The notes: generated by a model not told the origin, from the sequence alone. 64,000 bases of DNA from Hydrogenophaga sp. PBL-H3 (GCF_010104355.1 NZ_CP044972.1:1364001-1428000); one strand, 5' to 3'. Positions 29,291 to 42,297 are shown, numbered from the stretch's first letter. Numbers and translations: made by a program.

Positions 29291-30142
29291 TCAGGCGGCT
29301 GTTGACGCCTGCAGCCCGCGCAGCGCGGTGGCTGTGGCGTCGTCCGCCGGGAAAAACGTTTCCAGCGCAAGTTCCTGCAAGGTGATGTCCACTGGCGAGC
29401 CGAACACGGTGGTGGTGCTCACCAGCTGCAACACGCCGTGTGGGGTGTGGAACTGGAACGGCATCAGCACACCCGGGTGTTCGCCGGGCAAGGCCAGCTG
29501 TTGCGCGCCTGCCGTGGCGCTGGTGCCCTCGGGATAGCCCTTGAGTTCTTCCAGCAGCGCGACCAGCACCGCGTCGCCGGTGGCCCGTATCTGCTGGCGC
29601 AGCCGCTCGAACAGGTGCTCGCGCCACTGCCGCAGGTTGGCGATGCGCGGCGCCAGGCCCTGCGGGTGCAGGCTCAGGCGCAGCACGTTCACCGGGCCTT
29701 GCAGCAGCTCGGGCGCGGCACCCGCCATGAGCAGTGGCACCAGGCGGTTGTGCATCACCAGGTTCCAGTGGCGGTCCATGGCCAGCGCGGGCCAGGGCTC
29801 GTGGCATTCGAGGATGCGCTGCACCGCCGCGCGGGCCGAAGCCATCTCGGGGTCCTGCAGTGGCCGCGCGCGGTACATGGGCGCGAAGCCCGCCGCCACC
29901 AGCCAGGCGTTGCGCTCGCGCAGCGGTACGTCCAGCCGTTCCACCAGGCGCAGCACCATCTCGCGGCTCGGGCTGGCGCGCCCGGTCTCCACGCAGCTCA
30001 GGTGGCGTGTGGACACCTCGGCCACGTGGGCCAGGTCCATCTGGCTGAAGCGCCGTCGCTGGCGCCAGTGGCGCAGATGGTCGCCAAAGGAGGTGGGTGG
30101 TGCGCTGCGGTGGGAGAGGGCAGGGGTGTCCATGGACCGCAT
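29291..30142 (-). CDS. XRE-family regulator with MmyB-like ligand domain
   Basis: The protein has 283 residues. An N-terminal helix-turn-helix (about 19-75: FGDHLRHWRQRRRFSQMDLA, then STRHLSCVETGRASPSREMV) is followed by a domain of the MmyB/MLTR ligand-binding type (about 105-275, including MDRHWNLVMHNR). Such regulators often sit beside the gene they control and respond to small hydrophobic ligands. Here it diverges from a small membrane protein gene, with a perfect inverted repeat between. A second ATG at 30133 (MDTPALS) is a good alternative start, and a TAACAT box seven bases before it could give a leaderless message. The ligand is unknown. Confidence 0.9.
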   Translation of the reverse strand: MRSMDTPALSHRSAPPTSFGDHLRHWRQRRRFSQMDLAHVAEVSTRHLSCVETGRASPSREMVLRLVERLDVPLRERNAWLVAAGFAPMYRARPLQDPEMASARAAVQRILECHEPWPALAMDRHWNLVMHNRLVPLLMAGAAPELLQGPVNVLRLSLHPQGLAPRIANLRQWREHLFERLRQQIRATGDAVLVALLEELKGYPEGTSATAGAQQLALPGEHPGVLMPFQFHTPHGVLQLVSTTTVFGSPVDITLQELALETFFPADDATATALRGLQASTAA

Positions 30143-30168
30143 GTTAGGACGGCCGGGGCAGCGCTTCC

Positions 30169-30185
30169 ATGACCTGTGAGGTCAT
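30169..30185. promoter_or_regulatory. Perfect inverted repeat between divergent XRE regulator and membrane-protein genes
   Basis: ATGACCT, a GTG spacer and AGGTCAT form a perfect 7-3-7 inverted repeat. It lies 27 bases before the XRE start codon and 62 bases before the divergent gene. This is a typical homodimeric regulator site; XRE control of both genes is inferred from its location. Confidence 0.6.
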
Positions 30186-30213
30186 CGACGCTCGGCACGC
30201 CACCGCCCACGAT
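30185..30213 (+). promoter_or_regulatory. Candidate promoter of the small membrane protein gene
   Basis: TCGACG (30185-30190), 17 bases and CACGAT (30208-30213) give a moderate sigma-70 match. The -35 begins at the edge of the inverted repeat, so a bound regulator would interfere with polymerase. Confidence 0.35.
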
Positions 30214-30246
30214 GAAGGCCTCTTCAACCAACGCAAGGAGTGCAAC

Positions 30247-30672
30247 ATGTCCATCACCGCTCAACTCTCTTCTCCCGTCACACTGCGCCGCGTGCTGGCG
30301 TTCGATGCCGTCTCGGGCGCCGGCACCGGCGCGCTGCACCTGCTGCTGGCGCCCGTGCTCTCGACGTGGCTCGGCCTGCCCGAAGCCTTGTTGCAGGCCT
30401 CGGGCTTGTCGATCTTTGCGTTCGTGGCGCTGGCCGGCTGGCTGGCATGGCAGGCGTCACCGCCGCGCGGGCCGCTGATGGCGCTCGTGCTGCTCAACGT
30501 CGCCTGGGCAGTGGCCTGCCTGTGGTTGGCTTGGGGTGGCGCGCTGGATCCCACGCCGCTGGGTCTGGCCTATTTGCTGGTGCAGGCGCTCGTGGTGGCC
30601 GTGCTGGCCGACCTGGCGTGGATGGGGCGGCGCGGGCTCGCCACCGGCGAGCGCATGCCGTTCGCAGCCTGA
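30247..30672 (+). CDS. Small four-helix membrane protein, function unknown
   Basis: The 141-residue protein is very hydrophobic, with four predicted transmembrane helices (about 19-40, 46-66, 75-95 and 102-124) and few charged residues. No catalytic motif or recognised family signature was found. The ATG at 30247 has AAGGAG (30235-30240) at good spacing; the frame is open 26 codons further up but without family evidence. It is divergent from the XRE regulator and is probably its target. It ends in front of a strong bidirectional terminator, so it is likely monocistronic. Confidence 0.75.
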   Translation: MSITAQLSSPVTLRRVLAFDAVSGAGTGALHLLLAPVLSTWLGLPEALLQASGLSIFAFVALAGWLAWQASPPRGPLMALVLLNVAWAVACLWLAWGGALDPTPLGLAYLLVQALVVAVLADLAWMGRRGLATGERMPFAA

Positions 30673-30685
30673 GGGGAATCACAAC

Positions 30686-30717
30686 GAAAAAAGCGACGCC
30701 GAGGCGTCGCTTTTTTG
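30686..30717. terminator. Bidirectional rho-independent terminator between membrane protein and ompA genes
   Basis: AAAAAAGCGACGCC and GGCGTCGCTTTTTT form a long perfect stem with a tiny loop (GA), with T-runs on both strands. It serves the convergent genes on either side. Confidence 0.92.
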
Positions 30718-30733
30718 TGTCCGCAGACCGAGA

Positions 30734-31906
30734 TCAGCGCGTGCCGGTCACTTCCACGTCAACGCGGCGATCGGGCTGCAGGCAGGCCACGAGTGCGGCG
30801 GTGCGGCTGTTGCCCTTGCAGTCACCTGCCTTGGTCACTGGCTGGGTTTCGCCCTTGCCAACGGCCGAGATCTTGCCGCCATCGAGCTTGCCGGAAGTCA
30901 CCAGGTAGTTCTTGACGGCCATCGCGCGCTGTTCCGACAGCTTCTGGTTGTAGGCGTCCGAGCCGAGGCGGTCCGTGTGACCTTCAACCACCACGGTCTG
31001 GTAGTTGGCGGTGGAGAGGTCGCGGGCGAACTTGTCGAGTTCGGCACGGCCTTCGGGCTTCACGGTGGAGGCGTCAAAGCCGAACAGCGACTCGGCCGAC
31101 ATGCTCACGCGCTGGGGCATGGGCGCCGGTGCGGGCATGGGTGCGGGTACAGGAGCCTGCACCACGGGTGCGGGCGCTGGTGCCGGTGCCGGTGCCACGT
31201 AAGGTGCCACGTAAGGCGCAGGTGCTGCGGCCACGTAGGCGGGCGCGCGGTTGAACGGGAACACCAGACCCACGGTGACCACGTCAACGTTGGTGCGGCC
31301 GACGCTGGCGGTCTTCACGCGGTAGCGCTCGATCTCGGCGCGCAGCCACATGGAGCGGTTCAGCTCGTACTGAACGCCCAGGCCCACTTTCACATCGGTC
31401 TTGCTGTCCTTGGTGCCCTGCACGCCGGCAGCGGTGGCGCCGTCGCCCGAATAGCTGCTGCGGGTGCGGCCATGGGCAGCGCCGACGCGACCCAGCACGG
31501 AGAAACGCTCGGTGATCGGCAGCGTGCCCACCAGGTCGAGGTTCAGGCCATGGCGGCGGGTGCTGCCGTTGAAGGCGCCGGCCGGCGTGGCGGACGAGAA
31601 GCTGGTCTTGCCCAGGTCGTAGTAGCCGCCTTCAAGCGCGATGTTGCGGTTGAACTGGTAGCCACCGAAGAGTTTGTAGGCGGTGTCTTTCTCGTCACTG
31701 CTGAAACCGGAAGCGGGGCCATTGGCGCCGAGCAGGTTGTTGGACACACCGGCCTCGTCCACTTTGGCGCGGGCCTCACCGGCGGACACGCCACCGTAGA
31801 AGAAGCCGGGTTCCTGGTAGGGAGCCGACGATTGGGCCGAAGCCGACGTGGCTGCCATGGAGAGGAGGGCGAGTGTCAGTGCACTGAAGGCGTGACGGGA
31901 TGTCAT
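30734..31906 (-). CDS. OmpA-family outer-membrane porin
   Basis: The 390-residue protein starts with a signal peptide (MTSRHAFSALTLALLSMAAT, cleavage after SASA at about 25). An eight-strand-like beta barrel follows (about 30-235; FYGGVSAGEARAKV, KLFGGYQFNRNIALEGGYYD). A Pro/Ala linker of about 50 residues leads to a C-terminal OmpA peptidoglycan-binding domain (about 285-390). In that domain the diaminopimelate-contacting residues lie in VEGHTDRLGSDAYNQKLSEQ, with RA next. It links outer membrane and cell wall. The ATG at 31906 is chosen because the signal peptide begins there; an upstream extension of 21 basic residues is unlikely. A bidirectional terminator follows. Confidence 0.93.
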   Translation of the reverse strand: MTSRHAFSALTLALLSMAATSASAQSSAPYQEPGFFYGGVSAGEARAKVDEAGVSNNLLGANGPASGFSSDEKDTAYKLFGGYQFNRNIALEGGYYDLGKTSFSSATPAGAFNGSTRRHGLNLDLVGTLPITERFSVLGRVGAAHGRTRSSYSGDGATAAGVQGTKDSKTDVKVGLGVQYELNRSMWLRAEIERYRVKTASVGRTNVDVVTVGLVFPFNRAPAYVAAAPAPYVAPYVAPAPAPAPAPVVQAPVPAPMPAPAPMPQRVSMSAESLFGFDASTVKPEGRAELDKFARDLSTANYQTVVVEGHTDRLGSDAYNQKLSEQRAMAVKNYLVTSGKLDGGKISAVGKGETQPVTKAGDCKGNSRTAALVACLQPDRRVDVEVTGTR

Positions 31907-32584
<678 letters not shown>

Positions 32585-32614
32585 TCGAGTTCGGATCCAT
32601 TTCAGGAGAACACC

Positions 32615-32773
32615 ATGAGTATTGGAACCATTCTGTTGATCGTGCTGGTCTTGATGTTGCTGGGCGTGGTACCGACCTGGAACCACAGCCGCAGCTGGGG
32701 CTACGGCCCCAGTGGCGTGCTCGGTGTCATCTTGATCATCGTGGTGGTGTTGCTGCTCACCGGCAGGCTCTGA
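32615..32773 (+). CDS. DUF3309-like mini membrane protein
   Basis: The 52-residue protein has two hydrophobic segments (about 3-20 and 35-50) joined by the signature TWNHSRSWGYGPSG, which matches the DUF3309 family. AGGAG (32604-32608) lies seven bases before the ATG. Members are widespread in proteobacteria and of unknown function. It probably shares a transcript with the upstream collagen-like lipoprotein gene. Confidence 0.85.
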   Translation: MSIGTILLIVLVLMLLGVVPTWNHSRSWGYGPSGVLGVILIIVVVLLLTGRL

Positions 32774-32780
32774 CACCCCA

Positions 32781-32850
32781 GGTCACCCGCAGCGGGTGAC
32801 TCACCTCCCTCAAGAAGCCCCCGCAGGTTCGCCCTCGGGGGCTTCTTGCT
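32781..32850 (+). terminator. Paired hairpins ending the lipoprotein / DUF3309 unit
   Basis: A first perfect repeat (GTCACCC, GCAGC, GGGTGAC at about 32782-32800) is followed by a stronger stem, AGAAGCCCCCG with CGGGGGCTTCTT (about 32812-32847). The second resembles a terminator stem but is followed only by TTGCTGCG, so termination strength is uncertain. Confidence 0.6.
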
Positions 32851-32938
32851 GCGTGGCCGGGCAAGTCACTGCTGTCAGCGCGGACACCCCACCTGCTGAC
32901 AGAATGGTTTGGTCATTCAATCGCCCTCTGGAGTTGCC

Positions 32939-35818
<2,880 letters not shown>

Positions 35819-35823
35819 GCCGG

Positions 35824-35850
35824 ATGCCGCAAAGCGGCATGATGTGTTTT
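35824..35850 (+). terminator. Probable terminator after acnA
   Basis: ATGCCGC, AAA and GCGGCAT form a perfect 7-bp stem six bases after the acnA stop, followed by the T-rich GATGTGTTTT. The T-run is imperfect, so efficiency may be moderate. Confidence 0.55.
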
Positions 35851-35870
35851 CTGTTGCACCAGGAGCCGCC

Positions 35871-36806
35871 ATGCGAAAGCCTGCCTTGTACAGCCCGTCC
35901 CACCGAGCAGGGCACTCACAGGCGGATGTGCACGTCAGCGGGCCGCAGGCAGCCGGGCCTGAGGCAGAGTCTCCACCCGCGCCCGCTGGCCGGGTGCGCC
36001 GCTTTCGTCAGGCTTGCGCGCGCGCTGCGTCCAGCCCGCGCGTCATGTGGTCGGCCATGGCCTTGCTGGCTGCGCTGCTGGCCGCCAGCGCCTGGCAGTC
36101 CGCGGTGGGTGGCCCCAAGGCCTTGACGCAGAAGCAGATCGACGCCGCCGTGCTGCGCACGCTCACCACGCAAAACCTGCCCTCGCGCGCGGCCCGGGCC
36201 GCCGAAAAGATCCGGCCCGCCGTGGTGCGTGTCATGTCCTACGGCAAGAACAGCGAGGGCAAGGAGGTGGAGCAGGGCGTGGGCACCGGCGTGGTGATCA
36301 CCGACAAGGGCATCATCCTGACCAACCTGCACGTGGTGCAGACCGCCCTGAGCGTCAAGGTGGTGTACGCCGACGGGTCCGAGTCGCCCGCCACCGTGAC
36401 AGGTGCGCAACCGCAGAACGATCTGGCCGTGTTGCAGGCACAGATCATTCCCGACGATCTCATCTCGGCCACCATGCGTTCGACCAACGACCTCGTGCCG
36501 GGCGAAGAGGTGGTGGCGGTAGGTTTTCCCTTCGGCATCGGCCCGTCGGTGTCCGCGGGCGTCATCTCAGGCTTCGACCGCGCCTTCAAGTCGCCCGAGG
36601 GCGTGCAGGAAATCGGCAACCTGATCCAGTTCGACGCGGCGGCCAATCCGGGCAATTCGGGTGGACCGCTGGTCACCATGGACGGTGAGGTCATCGGCAT
36701 CGTCACCGGCATCCTCAATCCCACCAGCCACCGCACCTTTGTTGGCATCGGTTTTGCAGTGCCCATTGAAAGCGCCGCGTCCGCTGCCGGCTTGCCACCC
36801 TTCTGA
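35871..36806 (+). CDS. Membrane-anchored trypsin-like serine protease without PDZ domain
   Basis: The 311-residue protein has a polar N-terminus, one transmembrane segment (about 58-76) and a DegP/HtrA-type protease domain. The catalytic triad is visible: His154 in LTNLHVVQ, Asp184 in QNDLAVLQ and Ser263 in NPGNSGGPLV. The chain stops directly after the protease fold (IGFAVPIESAA), so the PDZ domains of DegP/DegS are absent. It is probably a periplasmic protease tethered by its N-terminus. AGGAG six bases before 35871 supports this start. It is followed 28 bases later by the MoxR-DUF58-VWA genes, which suggests a common envelope role. Confidence 0.88.
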   Translation: MRKPALYSPSHRAGHSQADVHVSGPQAAGPEAESPPAPAGRVRRFRQACARAASSPRVMWSAMALLAALLAASAWQSAVGGPKALTQKQIDAAVLRTLTTQNLPSRAARAAEKIRPAVVRVMSYGKNSEGKEVEQGVGTGVVITDKGIILTNLHVVQTALSVKVVYADGSESPATVTGAQPQNDLAVLQAQIIPDDLISATMRSTNDLVPGEEVVAVGFPFGIGPSVSAGVISGFDRAFKSPEGVQEIGNLIQFDAAANPGNSGGPLVTMDGEVIGIVTGILNPTSHRTFVGIGFAVPIESAASAAGLPPF

Positions 36807-36834
36807 ACTTTTCATCACCGTCACAGGAGCTTCC

Positions 36835-37836
<1,002 letters not shown>

Positions 37837-37852
37837 ACCAGAGCAACGCACC

Positions 37853-38938
37853 ATGTTCTTCAAGCGCCTGTTCGGATCCGGTCGCAGTTCGGCGGATGCG
37901 CCAGCCAACGCTGTGGGTACCGCGCTGGCCACGCCGGTCACGCTGCGCGCCGACGCGCTGCTGCGCCGGCTCGAATGGACCGTGCTGCGCAAGCTCGACG
38001 GCTTGCTGCAGGGCGACTACAAGACGCTGATGCGCGGCTCCGGCCTCGATCTGGCCGACCTGCGCGAGTACCAGCTGCACGACGACGTGCGCCACATCGA
38101 CTGGAACGTCACCGCGCGGCTGCAGCAGCCGCATGTGCGCGTGTTCACCGAAGACCGCGAGATGGCCGCCTGGTTCCTGCTCGACCTCAGCCCCTCGGTG
38201 GACTTCGGCTCAGGCAACCAGCGCAAGAGCCAGGTGCTGCTCGACTTCACCGCCGTGCTCGCGCGCCTGATCGGACGCCACGGCAACCGCGTGGGCGCGG
38301 TGCTTTACGGCTCCCGCGGCCAGCCGGTGGTGGACGCGGTGCTGCCCGCGCGCGGCGGCCGCACGCAGGTGCTTCGGCTCATGCAAATGGTGCTGCAGCC
38401 GCCTGCGAAGAAGGCGTCTGTGAAGGACGGCGTGACGCAACTCTCCGACCTGCTCAAGGCGGCGGTGCACACCGTTCGCCAACGCGCGACCGTGTTCGTG
38501 GTGTCCGACTTCATCAGCGAACCCGGCTGGGAAACGCCGCTGGGCGAACTCGCCCGCCGTCACGACGTGGTGGCCGTGCGCCTGCTCGATCCACTGGAGC
38601 TGGCGTTGCCCGACCTCGGGCTGATCCCCATCCGCGACGCAGAGACCGGTGAGCAGCTGATGGTGGACACGCACGACGCGGGCTTCCGGCAGCGCTTTGC
38701 ACGCATTGCCGCGCAGCGCGAAGCGCAGCTGCGCGAGAGCCTGGCGCGCGCCGGGGTCGACACGCTGGAGCTTTCCACCGACGACGATCTGGCCGAAGCC
38801 GTGGTGCGTTTCGTGGACTTGCGAAAACGCCGCCTGCGCGCAGGCAAACACGCGCAGGCTGGCCGCAGCATGCCCTCCCAGATGGCCAGCCGCGACCGTG
38901 GCAGCTTCGGTGCCTCACGTGAAGGAACACGCCCATGA
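37853..38938 (+). CDS. DUF58 domain protein of MoxR module
   Basis: The 361-residue protein has the DUF58 signature DDVRHIDWNVTARLQQPHVR (about 80-100), preceded by LREYQLH. A degenerate von Willebrand A-like fold follows, with LDLSPSVDFGSG in the MIDAS position. No transmembrane helix is predicted. It probably acts with the upstream MoxR ATPase. An in-frame ATG at 37817 inside the moxR end would add 12 residues; the ATG at 37853 is preferred because MFFKRLFG starts a typical N-terminus. Its stop overlaps the next start (ATGA). Confidence 0.9.
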   Translation: MFFKRLFGSGRSSADAPANAVGTALATPVTLRADALLRRLEWTVLRKLDGLLQGDYKTLMRGSGLDLADLREYQLHDDVRHIDWNVTARLQQPHVRVFTEDREMAAWFLLDLSPSVDFGSGNQRKSQVLLDFTAVLARLIGRHGNRVGAVLYGSRGQPVVDAVLPARGGRTQVLRLMQMVLQPPAKKASVKDGVTQLSDLLKAAVHTVRQRATVFVVSDFISEPGWETPLGELARRHDVVAVRLLDPLELALPDLGLIPIRDAETGEQLMVDTHDAGFRQRFARIAAQREAQLRESLARAGVDTLELSTDDDLAEAVVRFVDLRKRRLRAGKHAQAGRSMPSQMASRDRGSFGASREGTRP

Positions 38939-40002
38939 ACAACATTCCCGTCACCTTTCTGTGGCCGCAGTTGCTCTGGCTGCTGCTGGCCTTGCCGCTG
39001 CTGGTGCTGCTCTATGTGTGGCTGCTGCGCCGGCGCAAACAGGCGGCCGTGCGTTTTGCCAGCCTGGCCATCGTGCGCGAGGCCATGGGCAAAGGCCCGG
39101 GCTGGCGGCGTCATGTGCCGCCGGTGCTGTTGCTGCTGGCCATCGCCACCATGCTGCTGGCCTCGGCACGGCCCATGGCCAGCATCGTGCTGCCGTCGAA
39201 CCAGCAGACCATCATCCTTGCGATGGACGTCTCGGGCAGCATGCGGGCCGAAGATGTGAAACCCAACCGCCTGGTAGCCTCGCAGAACGCCGCCAAGGCC
39301 TTTCTCGCGGAACTGCCGCGCCATGTGAAAGTCGGCATCGTGGCATTCGCCGGGTCGGCACAGGTGGTGCAGCCCGTGACCCTCAGCCGCGAAGACCTGG
39401 TGACCGCGATCGACAAGTTCCAGATGCAGCGCGCCACGGCCATCGGCAGTGCCATCGTGGTCTCGCTCTCCGAGCTGTTCCCGGGCCAGGGCATCGACGT
39501 GGGCAACATGACTTACAACCGCAACACCGATCCGTTTGCACCGCAAGGCCGCTCCATCGACAAGCCCGCTGCCGAGAAGAAGGAATTCCAGCCGGTGGCG
39601 CCGGGTTCATACAGCTCGGCCGCCATCATCCTGCTCACCGACGGCCAGCGCACCACCGGCGTGGACACCGCGGAAGCCGCCAAGATGGCGGCCGACCGTG
39701 GCGTGCGCGTGTACACCGTGGGCGTGGGCACGGTGGACGGCGAGATCATCGGCTTCGAAGGCTGGTCCATGCGCGTGCGGCTGGATGAAGACAGCCTGAA
39801 GGAAGTGGCCCGCACCACCCAGGCCGAGTACTTCTACGCCGGCACCGCCGACAACCTGAAGAAGGTGTACGAGACGCTGAGCACACGCCTGACGGTGGAG
39901 AAGAAGGAAACCGAAATCTCCGGCCTGCTCGCCTTGGTGGCGTCGATCCTGGCGCTGTTCTCGGCGGGCCTGTCGGTGTTGTGGTTCAACCGGATTTTGT
40001 GA
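38935..40002 (+). CDS. BatA-like von Willebrand factor A membrane protein
   Basis: The 355-residue protein has two N-terminal helices (about 10-31 and 62-79), a VWA domain and a C-terminal helix (about 331-352). The MIDAS metal site is DVSGSM (Asp98, Ser100, Ser102), with LTDGQRT later in the fold. The VWA domain would face the periplasm or cytoplasm depending on topology; BatA-type proteins usually expose it between helices two and three. It is the last gene of the MoxR-DUF58-VWA unit. A second VWA/TPR partner (BatB) is absent here. Confidence 0.92.
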   Translation: MNNIPVTFLWPQLLWLLLALPLLVLLYVWLLRRRKQAAVRFASLAIVREAMGKGPGWRRHVPPVLLLLAIATMLLASARPMASIVLPSNQQTIILAMDVSGSMRAEDVKPNRLVASQNAAKAFLAELPRHVKVGIVAFAGSAQVVQPVTLSREDLVTAIDKFQMQRATAIGSAIVVSLSELFPGQGIDVGNMTYNRNTDPFAPQGRSIDKPAAEKKEFQPVAPGSYSSAAIILLTDGQRTTGVDTAEAAKMAADRGVRVYTVGVGTVDGEIIGFEGWSMRVRLDEDSLKEVARTTQAEYFYAGTADNLKKVYETLSTRLTVEKKETEISGLLALVASILALFSAGLSVLWFNRIL

Positions 40003-40024
40003 GCCTGCGGCCGGTCGCCACCGG

Positions 40025-40036
40025 CACAATCCCCGC
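40025..40036 (+). promoter_or_regulatory. Possible -10 box giving a leaderless FAD-monooxygenase mRNA
   Basis: CACAAT (40025-40030) ends six bases before the ATG at 40037 and no Shine-Dalgarno sequence is seen. This spacing is what a leaderless transcript would need. No good -35 was found, and an inverted repeat (40010-40025) overlaps the area. Confidence 0.3.
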
Positions 40037-41293
40037 ATGAACCAACAAGTGATCGTCGCCGGTGGTGGCATCGGCGGCCTGGCCTGCGCCCTTGCCTTGG
40101 CCCGCTCGGGCGTGCCGAGCGTGCTGCTGGAGCAGGCGGCGGCTTTTGGCGAGGTGGGTGCGGGGCTGCAGCTCGGGCCCAACGCCACGCGGGTGCTGGC
40201 CGATTGGGAGCTGGACGATGCGCTGCAGGCCTGCGCCGCGTTTCCCGAAGCGCTGCATGTGCGCGATGCCCACCACGGCACCGATCTCGGCCAGCTGCGC
40301 CTGGGCGCCATGGCGCTGGCGCGTTACGGCCAGCCTTACGCCACCCTGCACCGGGCCGACCTGCATGCGCTGCTGCTGGCGGCCGTGCAGGAACAAGGGC
40401 TCACCGAACTGCGTTTGAACACGCGGCTGGCGTCGTGCGCCGAAACACCGGGTGGGGTGAGTGCCACGCTGGACGATGGCAGCACACAGGTGGGTGAGGC
40501 GCTGCTGGGTTGCGATGGCCTGTGGAGCCGTGTGCGTTCGCAACTGCTGGGCGCACAAGTCGTGCGCGCCAGTGGCCACCTGGCCTACCGGGGCATGGTG
40601 CGTGCAGGCGATCTGCCCGTGGCATTGCGGGCCAACCTGGTCACGGCCTGGCTCGGGCCGTGGATGCACGTGGTGCATTACCCGGTGCGCGGTGGCGAGT
40701 GGATCAATGTGGTGGCGGTGGTGCACGGTGTGCTGGGTCAGGGCCACGGGGGTGAGCCGGGTTCGGACCCGCAGAGCTGGTCTCACGAAGCCCGGGCTGC
40801 TGATCTCAAGCGCGCACTGGGCCCGGTCTGCACCGAGCTGCTGTCCATGGTCGACGCCGTGCCCGCGTGGTCGCTCTGGGCCCTGAACGACCGCCTTGCC
40901 ATGACCGGTGCCCACGAGCACGCGCAGGGTCGGGTGGCGCTGGTGGGCGACGCGGCGCACCCGCTGCGCCCGTATCTTGCGCAGGGCGCGGCGATGGCGA
41001 TCGAAGACGCTTGGACGCTGGGGCGCCTGGTGCGACCCGGGCAGGCAAGAGACGACTGGCCGCAGGTGCTGGCCCGGTACGCCGAAACGCGCTGGCAACG
41101 CAACGCGCGCGTGCAGCAGCACTCTCAGCGCAACGGCCGCATCTTCCACGCCACGGGCGTGGTGCGCTGGGGGCGCGACACCGCCATGCGCTGGCTGGGT
41201 GAACGTTTGCTGGACAATCCGTGGCTTTATGACGGGCCGCCCGAACCCGAGCAAGACCCGATCCCTTCACCCCGATCCCAGAGGAAGACATGA
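40037..41293 (+). CDS. FAD-dependent aromatic-ring hydroxylase family monooxygenase
   Basis: The 418-residue protein is a group A flavoprotein monooxygenase. It has an N-terminal Rossmann motif AGGGIGGLACALALA (about 8-22), a GCDGLWSRVR motif (about 158-167) and the FAD ribityl-binding GDAAHP (304-309). It is closest in pattern to salicylate 1-hydroxylase and 3-hydroxybenzoate 6-hydroxylase, which hydroxylate benzoate-type rings with NAD(P)H. The substrate cannot be read from sequence. The stop overlaps the start of a Bug-family binding protein (ATGA), which may supply the aromatic or carboxylic substrate. Confidence 0.88.
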   Translation: MNQQVIVAGGGIGGLACALALARSGVPSVLLEQAAAFGEVGAGLQLGPNATRVLADWELDDALQACAAFPEALHVRDAHHGTDLGQLRLGAMALARYGQPYATLHRADLHALLLAAVQEQGLTELRLNTRLASCAETPGGVSATLDDGSTQVGEALLGCDGLWSRVRSQLLGAQVVRASGHLAYRGMVRAGDLPVALRANLVTAWLGPWMHVVHYPVRGGEWINVVAVVHGVLGQGHGGEPGSDPQSWSHEARAADLKRALGPVCTELLSMVDAVPAWSLWALNDRLAMTGAHEHAQGRVALVGDAAHPLRPYLAQGAAMAIEDAWTLGRLVRPGQARDDWPQVLARYAETRWQRNARVQQHSQRNGRIFHATGVVRWGRDTAMRWLGERLLDNPWLYDGPPEPEQDPIPSPRSQRKT

Positions 41294-42276
41294 CCCCGAC
41301 GTTCACAACCCCCACCCGCCGCCACGCCCTGGCCACCGCCGCAGCCCTGGTGGCTTCGACCGTGCTGCCAAATGCGCAGGCGCAGGCCACCTGGCCCAGC
41401 CGGCCGTTGAAGATCGTGGTGGGCTTTCCCGGCGGGTCATCGCCCGACCTCATGGCGCGCCTGCTGGCCGAGCCGCTGTCGCAGGCGCTGGGTCAGCCGG
41501 TGATCATTGAAAACAAGCCCGGCGCGGGTGGCAACATCGCAGCGGCCCAGGTGGCTCGCGCCACCGACGACCACACCATCGGCTTGATGATCAACGGCAA
41601 CATGACGATCGCCAAGATCCTCAACCCGGACACCACCTACGACCCGCTGAAAGATCTCACGCCGGTCTCGTTGATCGCGGTGGCGCCGCTCGTGCTCAGC
41701 GCACCCGCCGGCAGCCCGGTGGGTGCCGCGTTCTTCGCCGCGGCCAGGCAGTCGGGCACCAGCTGGAACTACGGCACGCCCGGCGTGGGCACGGTGGCCC
41801 ACCTGGGCATGGAGCTGCTCAAGAGCCGCGCCGGCATCGCACCGGTGCATGTGCCGTACCCCGGCAATCCGCAGGTGATCACGGCCTTGCTGGGCAACCA
41901 GATCCAGATGTCGCTGTTGCCTCCGGGCCTGGCCATGGCGCAGGTGCGCGCGGGCAAGCTCAGCGCCATCGGCGTCACCTCGACCGGACGCAGCAGCGTC
42001 GTGCCCGAGCTGCCCAGCCTGACTGAGGCCGGCGTGAAAAACCTGCAGCTGGAGATCTGGAACGCGGTGGCCGCGCCCAACAGCCTGCCCAAGGCCCACG
42101 TGGCCCGCCTGGCCGCGCTGCTCACCGACATCGTGCGGCGCGAAGACATCCGCCAGAAGATCTTTGCCCAGGGCTGGCAGGTGGTGGGCACCTCATCCGA
42201 GGGCCTGCGCCGACGCATCGAAAGCGACACGGCCGTGATGGCCGACGTGATTCAGCGCAACAACATCCGACCCTGA
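41290..42276 (+). CDS. Bug-family (tripartite tricarboxylate transporter type) periplasmic binding protein
   Basis: The 328-residue protein has a signal peptide (TRRHALATAAALVASTVL, probable cleavage after NAQAQA near 35) with a weak twin-arginine pattern. The mature part has the TctC/Bug signatures WPSRPLKIVVGFPGGSSPD, VIIENKPGAGGNIAA and YDPLKDLTPVSLIA. These proteins bind carboxylates in the periplasm, and many are orphans without TctA/TctB, as here. Overlap with the flavin monooxygenase gene suggests that both act on one compound. A strong hairpin follows. Confidence 0.92.
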   Translation: MTPTFTTPTRRHALATAAALVASTVLPNAQAQATWPSRPLKIVVGFPGGSSPDLMARLLAEPLSQALGQPVIIENKPGAGGNIAAAQVARATDDHTIGLMINGNMTIAKILNPDTTYDPLKDLTPVSLIAVAPLVLSAPAGSPVGAAFFAAARQSGTSWNYGTPGVGTVAHLGMELLKSRAGIAPVHVPYPGNPQVITALLGNQIQMSLLPPGLAMAQVRAGKLSAIGVTSTGRSSVVPELPSLTEAGVKNLQLEIWNAVAAPNSLPKAHVARLAALLTDIVRREDIRQKIFAQGWQVVGTSSEGLRRRIESDTAVMADVIQRNNIRP

Positions 42277-42297
42277 TTCTTCCCCGACGCTCACCCG

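Noticed and set aside
40010..40025. Terminator after the VWA gene
   Set aside because: GCCGGT-CGCC-ACCGGC makes a stem but no T-run follows; it is more likely incidental or an operator.
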